Source: JAYEID01 sp964581885
GTDB lineage: Bacteria; Patescibacteriota; WWE3; JAUXAW01; JAYEID01
DNA length: 8,696 nucleotides
Assembly: GCA_964581885.1 (NCBI GenBank)
Contig: CAZOPS010000032.1
Location: forward strand, 1-8,696
Direction of reading: 5' to 3'
The notes below the pieces were generated by a model. It searched no databases. It was not told where the DNA came from and was given only the letters and a program-made list of their open reading frames with translations. Both the position numbers and the translations under genes were made by a program. Below are positions 1 to 5,681 of this stretch, in pieces (the first letter of the stretch is position 1; the number at the start of each line of letters is the position of its first letter).

Positions 1-1596
1 AATTGGTCTTTAGGTGACTATTTTAAAGAAGAAGCAATTTCTTTAAGCTTTGAATTTCTTACATCTCCTGATTGGTTGGGGTTAAGTCCGGAAAGATTAT
101 ATGTTTCTGTTTTTGCTGGTGATGAGGATGCTCCGCGTGATAAAGAATCTATAGAGTGTTGGGAAAAAGAGTTTGGCCGCATTGGTATTAGTGCCCGAAT
201 TGGGGAACGAATATTTTTATTTGGTAGAGGGGAAAACTGGTGGGGTCCGGTAGGTGATACAGGTCCTTGTGGGCCTGACACAGAGATGTTCTATGATACG
301 GGGAAAGAGCCTTGCGGGCCGGGCTGCGATCCTTCTTGCCAATGTGGAAAATACATTGAGATTTGGAACAATGTTTTTATGGAATACAATAGAAAAAAAT
401 TCAAATTACAAAATCCAAATTCCAAAGAGGAGTACAAATACGTGCCTCTAGAGCAGAAGAATGTTGACACGGGGATGGGTGTGGCTAGAGTTGCTGCGGT
501 AACTAGTGGTTTTGCTGATGATGATTACAAAACCGAACTATTTCGCCCGATTATTGAAAAGATTGAAGCTATTTCTGGTGAAAAATATTCTGAGCGGAAA
601 GCGGAAAGCGGTACGCGGAATGCGGTAAAGTCCATGCGCATAATTGCTGATCACGCTCGGGCGGCGGTGTTTGCAATTGCTGACGGAGTTGTACCTTCTA
701 ATACCGACCGCGGTTATGTAGTTCGTCGGTTGATAAGAAGAGCAGTTCGTCACGGTCACCTTTTGGGAATTCAAGACAAGTTCTTATCGCAAGTCGCCGA
801 GGTGATAATTGAGGAGTATAAGGACCTTTTCCCTGAGTTGGAGAAGGGGGAAAAAGCAGTACTTGATGAAATTTCTAGTGAGGAGAAAAGATTTGGTAAA
901 GCTTTGCGGAGAGGCCTAAAACAGTTTGATCAGTTGGTAGAAGATTATGAGAAGAGCGGAAAGAAAGAAATTTCAGGCGAAGCTTTGTTTGACCTTTACC
1001 AAACCTACGGATTTCCTTTGGAGTTGACAGAGGAGTTGGCACGGGAGCAAGGCTTTTCTGTTGACAAGGTGGGTTTTGAGGAAGAATTTGAAAAGCACCA
1101 AGAGAAGTCTCGTTCTGGCGCAAATAAAAAGTTCAGCGGCGGTTTGGCCGGAGAGTCGGAAGAAGTTATTAAGTTGCACACAGCTACTCACCTTTTACAT
1201 GAAGCTTTGCGCCGGGTGTTAGGTAATCACGTAGAGCAAGAAGGATCAAATATTACTCCGGAGAGGCTTCGGTTTGACTTCTCTCATCCAAAGGCGTTAA
1301 CGGAAGAAGAGCTGGAGGAAGTTGAAAATTTGGTTAATAAAAAAATAGAGGAGGGCTTGCCGGTAACTAAAGAAACTATGTCGTTGGAAGACGCAAAACA
1401 ACAAGGGGCTTTGGCACTGTTCACAAATAGATACGGAGACGAAGTAAGTGTTTATTCCATTGGCAACTTTTCAAAAGAAGTTTGTGCTGGTCCCCACGTT
1501 GGATCTACTGGAGAGCTTGGCAATTTCAAGATAAAAAAAGAGGAGTCTGTTGGTCGCGGCAAGCGAAGAATTCGTGCTATACTGGAAAGTAGTTAG
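1..1596 (+). CDS. alaS: Alanyl-tRNA synthetase, compact form, 5' end outside window
   Basis: Charges tRNA-Ala with alanine in the cytoplasm. The reading frame is open from base 1 and begins NWSLGDYFKEEAI, the AlaRS catalytic-core motif, so the first roughly 100 residues lie outside the window. Visible core motifs are GDTGPCGPDTEMFYD, a Cys-rich loop before KYIEIWN, VDTGMG, IADHARAAVFAIADGVVPSN and RGYVVRRLIRRAVRHG. The editing site keeps its zinc ligands: HTATH (His codons 1177-1179 and 1189-1191) and CAGPH (Cys 1483-1485, His 1495-1497). The protein stops at RRIRAILESS, directly after the editing core, so the C-Ala domain is absent. Only a short linker separates the helical domain from HTATH, so the editing beta-barrel seen in E. 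coli AlaRS is also missing. Two short tandem repeats lie inside the frame (402-429, 594-628). Identification is very secure; the domain-loss statement compares with E. coli AlaRS from memory. Confidence 0.97.
   Translation, partial: NWSLGDYFKEEAISLSFEFLTSPDWLGLSPERLYVSVFAGDEDAPRDKESIECWEKEFGRIGISARIGERIFLFGRGENWWGPVGDTGPCGPDTEMFYDTGKEPCGPGCDPSCQCGKYIEIWNNVFMEYNRKKFKLQNPNSKEEYKYVPLEQKNVDTGMGVARVAAVTSGFADDDYKTELFRPIIEKIEAISGEKYSERKAESGTRNAVKSMRIIADHARAAVFAIADGVVPSNTDRGYVVRRLIRRAVRHGHLLGIQDKFLSQVAEVIIEEYKDLFPELEKGEKAVLDEISSEEKRFGKALRRGLKQFDQLVEDYEKSGKKEISGEALFDLYQTYGFPLELTEELAREQGFSVDKVGFEEEFEKHQEKSRSGANKKFSGGLAGESEEVIKLHTATHLLHEALRRVLGNHVEQEGSNITPERLRFDFSHPKALTEEELEEVENLVNKKIEEGLPVTKETMSLEDAKQQGALALFTNRYGDEVSVYSIGNFSKEVCAGPHVGSTGELGNFKIKKEESVGRGKRRIRAILESS
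402..429 (+). repeat. 7-bp tandem array inside alaS (CAAATTN type)
   Basis: Four 7-bp units start with CAAA at 402, 409, 416 and 423. Units 1 and 3, and units 2 and 3, each differ by one base; the fourth is more diverged. The array is translated in the alaS frame as FKLQNPNSKE. It falls where E. coli AlaRS has only about eight residues between its VFMQFN and PLPKPSVDTGMG segments, against about eighteen here. Confidence 0.6.
594..628 (+). repeat. 7-bp tandem array inside alaS (GCGGAAA type)
   Basis: Five consecutive 7-bp units all begin GCGG, at 594, 601, 608, 615 and 622. The first two are identical (GCGGAAA) and the others vary only in the last three bases. It is read through in the alaS frame as RKAESGTRNAV, between the SGEKYSE segment and the conserved KSMRIIADH segment, a place of variable length in AlaRS. 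The regular 7-bp period is seen directly; its origin is unknown. Confidence 0.75.
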
Positions 1597-1675
1597 GCAG
1601 TTGAACAGTCCGGCAGCTGACCTGTTTTTGATTTGTTGTTGCTGCGACTGTTTTTGGGTTTACTGTTAAACTGCC
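1596..1675. repeat. Long inverted repeat with 8-bp periodicity, alaS to ftsA-like gap
   Basis: GGCAGTTGAACAGT at 1596-1609 is the reverse complement of ACTGTTAAACTGCC at 1662-1675 except at one position, with a 52-bp spacer. The left arm continues as CAG-headed units every 8 bp (1598, 1606, 1614). The right arm has CTG-headed units 8 bp apart (1663, 1671). The left arm begins at the last base of the alaS stop codon. It could fold in the transcript between alaS and the next gene. There is no clean T run after a stem, so a simple intrinsic terminator is not supported. Confidence 0.6.
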
Positions 1676-1692
1676 AAACTAGCAGATTGAAG

Positions 1693-2919
1693 ATGACTGC
1701 CTTAAAGTTTTTAAAAAAATCAGACAGATCTCCTTCCCCCTGCTATCTCTCTGTAGATGTTGGTTCTGGCTCCTGTAAAGCTCTTTCTCTATCCTGTTCT
1801 GTTTCTGAAGAAAAAGAAGATGAAAAAGCCAGTAAGATAAAAGCGTTGGGAGCAGGAAGGGTACATCAGAAAACTTCTGATATGCGCATGGGTGTGCCCG
1901 CGGATATTAGGGCAGTAACTGCTAACATCGGAGATGCAGTGGACGAAGCGATTCTTCCCTTGGAAGGTGTTAAAGTGAAGAGCAGGATTTTGGGCCTCTC
2001 GGGGGAAATGATTTCTTTTCTCACTACTAGAATGCGTCTAACTAGGGCAAACCCCGAAAAGCCTATTTCGAAAAAGGAAATTTCCCGAATAGAACGGAAG
2101 GCACAAGATGCTGCTTTCATTGAAGCGTACAAGGAATTAGCAGCAAGAAAAGGTTATTACGATTTTGATTTGGAAATAGTGGATTCAGCAATAGCGGGGG
2201 TGGAAGTGGATGGATTTCCTGCTACAGAACCGGATGGTTTTAAGGGAGAAAAGGTGGAGCTTTCCTATTTTAATTCTTTTGCTCCTCAGAACCGTCTCTT
2301 TACTCTAGAATCTATTCTTCGTAATTTAAAACTTAAACCTCAGCTGGTTACAGCTAGCATGTACGCCCTCTTACACGCGCTGCTAGAGAGTTCTGTTAGT
2401 ACGGGGATTTCATGTATTTTGATAGATATGGGTGCAGATAAGACAGATGTTGGTGTTGTTTTTGACAGTTCTATAGTTGCAAGCCGTACATTTCCAATTG
2501 GTGGGCGAGATTTTACAGAGGCTATTGCACATGGTTTGGAAATTTCTTTTTCTGAGGCCGAGGAGTTGAAATGCAAATATAGTGAAGGGGAATCTGATAA
2601 TGCTAAAATTAAAAATGCTGTTAATGATGTTTTGGGGGTTTGGTCACAAGGATTAATAGATGCACTAGTAGATATCAAGGAAGTAAAAGCATTTCCACCC
2701 CAGGTTAATATTTACGGCGGTGGCGCAGAGTTCAAACCAGTTTCGGAATATTTAAAGCCTCTGTCTTGGAAGCAGAAATTACCTTTTCATGGCGATCCAC
2801 GGGTGAAAGTTCTTAGACCAGGGGACTTCGCTTTTTTTGAAGATGAAACAGGGGAGATAAGCGAATCTGATTGGGTTGTTCCTATTGTTTTAGGGTGGTT
2901 TGGCTGTAAAGTTCTTTAG
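1693..2919 (+). CDS. FtsA/PilM-like actin-fold ATPase
   Basis: This 408-residue cytoplasmic protein of the FtsA/PilM branch of the actin-like ATPases has a phosphate-1 loop (LSVDVGSGSCKALSLS, about 19-34), an FtsA-like segment (GAGRVHQKTSDMRMGVPADI, about 53-72, then ILGLSGEMISF), a 1C/SHS2-like region (about 105-190), a phosphate-2 loop (ILIDMGADKTDVGVV, about 242-256) and an adenosine motif (IYGGGAEF, about 340-347). FtsA polymerises under the membrane at the division ring; PilM binds the tail of PilN in pilus machines. This protein ends at the hydrophobic strand VVPIVLGWFGCKVL, without the amphipathic C-terminal anchor of classical FtsA. ATG 1693 is chosen because it falls just before the actin fold. 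The frame is open upstream to 1633, but that stretch lies in the inverted repeat. The next gene, 14 bp downstream, is a membrane protein rather than ftsZ, which favours a PilM-like role. No strong ribosome site is seen. Confidence 0.85.
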   Translation: MTALKFLKKSDRSPSPCYLSVDVGSGSCKALSLSCSVSEEKEDEKASKIKALGAGRVHQKTSDMRMGVPADIRAVTANIGDAVDEAILPLEGVKVKSRILGLSGEMISFLTTRMRLTRANPEKPISKKEISRIERKAQDAAFIEAYKELAARKGYYDFDLEIVDSAIAGVEVDGFPATEPDGFKGEKVELSYFNSFAPQNRLFTLESILRNLKLKPQLVTASMYALLHALLESSVSTGISCILIDMGADKTDVGVVFDSSIVASRTFPIGGRDFTEAIAHGLEISFSEAEELKCKYSEGESDNAKIKNAVNDVLGVWSQGLIDALVDIKEVKAFPPQVNIYGGGAEFKPVSEYLKPLSWKQKLPFHGDPRVKVLRPGDFAFFEDETGEISESDWVVPIVLGWFGCKVL

Positions 2920-2933
2920 TTGTGATTTAGCTT

Positions 2934-4415
2934 ATGACTAACGTGACTCTTTCCGAAAAACCAAATATTGTTTCGGTTTTGGAGAAAATAAAAGGGGCCT
3001 CTGTTTCTGAGGTGAAGCTTTTATTACCTAAAGACACAAGCTATTGGAATGTGCTTGCTCTAAAAACTCTTTCCAAGCAGGCGGAGGCATACGGAAAGGA
3101 GCTGAAGTTTGTGGCACAAAATGAACAGGGTAAAAAGCTGTTAGCTGCTTTTCGTGGAGAGCCAGTATCAGCAAAGGATGTTAAGAAAGCAGGTCCTTCT
3201 TTCTTGGATCAAATTTTCACATTTTTTCAGACTGCGCGATGGAAAATTTTGGCTGTTTTAGGTGGAGCTGTTTTGGTACTGGTTGTTGCTGTTTTTGTTA
3301 CTCTCTTCTATCTTTCTGAAGCAACCATTACTGTTAACTTCAATACATCTCCTTTGGTAAAAACAGCTGCTGTTATTCTTGACCCGCAAGTTTCTGTTTC
3401 GGAGGTAGAGGGTATGACTATCCCAGCAATCCCAGTAGATGTTCAGGAGTCAGCTGAATACGAGACTGAGACTACGGGAGAAAAGGATGTGGGGACTAAG
3501 GCAGAAGGTACAATAACGGCTTATAACTACGATACCGACAATTCTAAAAGTTTTCCATCGGGTGATGCATTAATTACCGAAGACGAAGGGCTCCGGTTTT
3601 TGTTAGATGAATCTATTGAAGTTGAAGAAGCTTCTTCCAGTGCAGAAGGCTCTGATCGGCTTATTAGTCCGGGGACTTCTGAAGTTAAGGTTACAGCAGA
3701 TAAGATTGGTAGTAGTTACAATATTTCTAAAGGTGTTACTCTTTACTTTGAAGATCTTGACGATGATTTTTGGGATGATGTTTATGCAAAAGCTGCAAAA
3801 GACTTTTCTGGTGGTGAGAGTAGAACAATCCCCGTGGTTACTGCTCAAGATCAGGAGCAGCTCCTTTCTGATGGCTTAGAACAGATTAAATCAAAATGTT
3901 CAGAGAGCCTTTCGGGTAAGCTTCTGGAAGATCAGAAATTAACAGGAAAAGCGGTGGTAGCAACTCCTCTTGAACAGGCTTATACTCCGGCAATAGGTGA
4001 AGAGGCAGAGAAGTTAAATTTGCTATTGAAGGTTAGGTGTAGCACTCTTGCTTATTCTGAGGAAGATCTAAGTGAGGTCTGGTTGGGCAAGTTGGAGAGT
4101 TTGGTCCCGGAGGGGTTTGAGTTGAGGAGCGATGATATAGAGATAAGCGTTCTTACTGTGGAAAGGCCCTCAGAGGGTCAGGGGCTTGTGCTTCAGACAG
4201 AAGTTGAGACTAAATTATCACCAAAAGTAGATGAAGAAAAAATTAGAGAAGATTTGGTTGGAAGATCTTTTTCTGATTTGGATGCTTATTTTTCAACTTT
4301 GCCTGATGTTAATTCCTATGAGTTGCAGCTTAGACCCCCAGTTATTCCAGCGATACTAGGAAGGTTTCCTTTTAAGAAAGATCGAATACATGTTGTTTTT
4401 GGAGATAGCATTTGA
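2934..4415 (+). CDS. Single-pass membrane protein, CPR 'baseplate J-like' type
   Basis: The protein has 493 residues in three parts. Residues 1-100 form a cytosolic domain with the pattern EVKLLLPKDTSYWNVLALKTL followed by KQAEAYGKELKFVAQNEQGKKL, resembling a small alpha/beta domain that precedes the membrane helix in related CPR proteins. Residues about 104-127 are a hydrophobic membrane helix (WKILAVLGGAVLVLVVAVFV). Residues 128-493 form a large acidic outer region containing AEGTITAYNY, GLRFLLDESIEVE, SPGTSEVKVTADKIGSSYNI and a C-terminal helix-strand part (about 300-480). Proteins with this middle pattern are often auto-labelled baseplate J/gp47-like; there are no phage genes nearby, so a tailocin role is not supported. 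The start ATG lies 14 bp after the FtsA-like gene with no clear ribosome site. The pairing of a cytosolic ATPase with a bitopic partner resembles PilM-PilN; the function itself is inferred. Confidence 0.75.
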   Translation: MTNVTLSEKPNIVSVLEKIKGASVSEVKLLLPKDTSYWNVLALKTLSKQAEAYGKELKFVAQNEQGKKLLAAFRGEPVSAKDVKKAGPSFLDQIFTFFQTARWKILAVLGGAVLVLVVAVFVTLFYLSEATITVNFNTSPLVKTAAVILDPQVSVSEVEGMTIPAIPVDVQESAEYETETTGEKDVGTKAEGTITAYNYDTDNSKSFPSGDALITEDEGLRFLLDESIEVEEASSSAEGSDRLISPGTSEVKVTADKIGSSYNISKGVTLYFEDLDDDFWDDVYAKAAKDFSGGESRTIPVVTAQDQEQLLSDGLEQIKSKCSESLSGKLLEDQKLTGKAVVATPLEQAYTPAIGEEAEKLNLLLKVRCSTLAYSEEDLSEVWLGKLESLVPEGFELRSDDIEISVLTVERPSEGQGLVLQTEVETKLSPKVDEEKIREDLVGRSFSDLDAYFSTLPDVNSYELQLRPPVIPAILGRFPFKKDRIHVVFGDSI

Positions 4416-4436
4416 ACTTAGTTATTAAGTCCGTGT

Positions 4437-4793
4437 TTATTCCTCTTTTCGGGAGAATTTGAAGCCCTCTCCTTCTTTTAGCAAGTCTGTTTTGATTAAT
4501 TTATCAATTAACTTCAGTGATTTTGCTGGTGATTGCTTCAAGGCGTTACTCATCTGGGCAATAGTATTATCGGAAACTTTCAATGATTCTTTAATTTTGT
4601 TGTATGAGGTGTCGCGGCGTAGTTCTTTTAGAATAGCTAACCTTTTTGCTACTCGTTCTCTTTCTGTGGGGGATAGAAGGAGCTTTAGAAGAATTTGACT
4701 CTTTTCCGTATCTTGAATAAAGGCAAAGGCATCCCCTAATTGGGTAAATAGTATTCTTTGGAGTCTTTCTTTTTCTGGTGTTATAGAATTCAT
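4437..4793 (-). CDS. TrpR/YerC-like DNA-binding protein
   Basis: This 118-residue all-helical protein belongs to the Trp repressor superfamily (YerC/YecD type). The family core is LLLSPTERERVAKRLAILKE (about 38-57). It is followed by a helix-turn-helix, SYNKIKESLKVSDNTIAQMS (about 63-82). A basic tail (about 90-118) extends past the core. Members bind operator DNA as dimers; the effector and target are unknown here, and tryptophan binding should not be assumed. The start ATG (4791-4793) overlaps the stop of the upstream gene as TAATG, so translation is probably coupled. The gene converges on the membrane protein with a 21-bp gap. Confidence 0.82.
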   Translation of the reverse strand: MNSITPEKERLQRILFTQLGDAFAFIQDTEKSQILLKLLLSPTERERVAKRLAILKELRRDTSYNKIKESLKVSDNTIAQMSNALKQSPAKSLKLIDKLIKTDLLKEGEGFKFSRKEE

Positions 4794-5044
4794 TAGTCTT
4801 CTACTTTGTAGACTAGGTCACCTTCTCTGACCCTGTTTTCTACTTTTAGTCCTATTGCATCGCCCGCCGAAGCGTTTTCAACAGGCTGGTTATCTACTTG
4901 TATGGATTTTACTTCTTGCGTGAAATCTGTAGTTGCACCTTGAATGTGAATTTTATCTCCTATTTTTAGAGTGTCGGACAGCTCTAATACACCCACTCCG
5001 ATGTTAGTGTAGTAGTGTGTAATTTCTCCAACTTTAGTTTCCAA
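4793..5044 (-). CDS. Stand-alone EF-Tu domain-2-like protein
   Basis: This small protein is an isolated translation-factor beta-barrel (EF-Tu/IF2 domain 2-like), also seen as the C-terminal domain of some U32 peptidases. Visible segments are VGEITHYYTNIGVGVLELSD, LKIGDKIHIQGATTDFTQEV, a central VDNQPVENASAGDAIGLKVE and the terminal VREGDLVYKVED. There is no GTPase domain, so it cannot act as a full elongation factor. TTG at 5044 is chosen as start: it gives METKVGEITHYY (83 residues), and GGGGGTGA at 5060-5053 is a near-perfect Shine-Dalgarno site 8 bp upstream. The alternative GTG at 5056 lies inside that site. It is the first gene of a two-gene operon with the TrpR-like gene. The role is unknown; an RNA- or protein-binding barrel is plausible. 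Confidence 0.78.
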   Translation of the reverse strand: METKVGEITHYYTNIGVGVLELSDTLKIGDKIHIQGATTDFTQEVKSIQVDNQPVENASAGDAIGLKVENRVREGDLVYKVED

Positions 5045-5052
5045 GATGTTCT

Positions 5053-5060
5053 TCACCCCC
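5053..5060 (-). promoter_or_regulatory. Strong Shine-Dalgarno site deciding a TTG start
   Basis: On the minus strand this reads GGGGGTGA, almost complementary to the 16S anti-SD tail. It lies 8 nt before the TTG at 5044 and overlaps the competing GTG at 5056, so it argues for the TTG start. Confidence 0.6.
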
Positions 5061-5175
5061 TTTATTAAGATTAAGAGCAGATTTAAAAAAAGATGTGGTA
5101 GGCACGCTTACATTGAGCAGGGTCAACATGAGGGTAATTCTAGACTAATTTTAAGGTCATTAATTGTAAATGTCA

Positions 5176-5187
5176 ACCCCACGGGGT
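5176..5187. repeat. 12-bp palindrome in the divergent promoter region
   Basis: ACCCC and GGGGT are perfect inverted arms separated by AC. It lies about 37 bp upstream of the ruvX -10 box and within the divergent gap, a usual place for an operator, but there is no other support. Confidence 0.25.
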
Positions 5188-5223
5188 CTTGGGTGTGCAT
5201 TTAGCTTGTGGTTGCAGGTTTTG

Positions 5224-5232
5224 TGTTAAAAT
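5224..5232 (+). promoter_or_regulatory. Extended -10 promoter for ruvX, probably leaderless
   Basis: TGTTAAAAT combines a TGn extension with the -10 hexamer TAAAAT. Only a weak -35 (TTGTGG at 5206-5211, 15-bp spacer) is present. A start point about 7 bp after the -10 box falls at about 5239, at the GTG/ATG that opens ruvX. No Shine-Dalgarno sequence is visible, which fits a leaderless transcript. Confidence 0.5.
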
Positions 5233-5241
5233 AAGTATGTG

Positions 5242-5646
5242 ATGTTTTTAGGCGTTGATTGGGGAAAAAAGCGAATGGGGTTAGCTTATTCTAGTGGCGA
5301 CATAGCCGCCCCTCTAAAAGTTTTGAGAGTGACAAACCCAAGTGAAGCAATAGCTGACATAGCTAGTGTTTGTAAAGAGTTAGGTATTGATAAATTGGTA
5401 ATAGGAGTTCCGTTAGACGCTGACGGTAGCGAAACTGAACAATCGAAGGAAATAAGAGAATTTGGGAAAGAGCTTAAAAAGAGAGTTGGAGTAGAAGTAG
5501 CTTTTTGGAATGAGGCTCTCACTTCTAAGCAAGCCTTGAGGGGTAAAATCAAAAGTGGTCAAGGTAAAAAGAGGAGGGAAAGTTTGGACGCAACTGCCGC
5601 TGCCTATGTTTTGCAGAACTATTTGGATTCCCACCGGGCAGCATAA
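5242..5646 (+). CDS. ruvX: RuvX/YqgF-family RNase H-fold nuclease
   Basis: This protein belongs to the YqgF/RuvX family, known as a putative Holliday junction resolvase and, in E. coli, linked to 16S rRNA 5'-end maturation. It shows all the family blocks: FLGVDWGKKRMGLAYS with the first catalytic Asp, DKLVIGVPLDADGSETEQS, WNEALTSKQA with the second acidic residue, and SLDATAAAYVLQNYLD with the third. Its length (134 residues) is normal. The start is ATG 5242, or GTG 5239 one codon earlier; both lie directly after an extended -10 box with no Shine-Dalgarno site. The basic segment before the last block (KIKSGQGKKRRES) is typical. The stop overlaps the first copy of a dyad element that precedes the phosphoesterase gene. 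Confidence 0.93.
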   Translation: MFLGVDWGKKRMGLAYSSGDIAAPLKVLRVTNPSEAIADIASVCKELGIDKLVIGVPLDADGSETEQSKEIREFGKELKKRVGVEVAFWNEALTSKQALRGKIKSGQGKKRRESLDATAAAYVLQNYLDSHRAA

Positions 5647-5671
5647 CAACAATTTGGTTTACTGGTGTACC
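5640..5671. promoter_or_regulatory. Dyad element, copy A (upstream of phosphoesterase)
   Basis: Over 29 bp (5643-5671) it matches copy B at 23 positions. It has ATAACAA at the left end, AATTTGGT in the middle and TGGTGTACC at the right. Its own arms pair at only about 7 of 12 positions. It overlaps the ruvX stop and ends 10 bp before the phosphoesterase ATG, which has no Shine-Dalgarno site. Confidence 0.5.
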
Positions 5672-5681
5672 CCAACACGAA

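Noticed and set aside
1633..1692. N-terminal extension of the FtsA-like protein (MLLLRLFLGLLL) as a membrane anchor or signal
   Set aside because: It is encoded by the inverted-repeat DNA, begins at a TTG without a ribosome site, and precedes a good ATG placed normally before the actin fold.
2934..4415. Phage baseplate or contractile injection system
   Set aside because: Only a baseplate J-like pattern in one membrane protein is present. No tube, sheath, spike or other tail genes occur, and the N-terminal membrane helix is unlike gp47.
4416..4430. Small inverted repeat ACTTA / TAAGT between convergent genes
   Set aside because: Five AT-rich base pairs without a T run are too weak to call a terminator.
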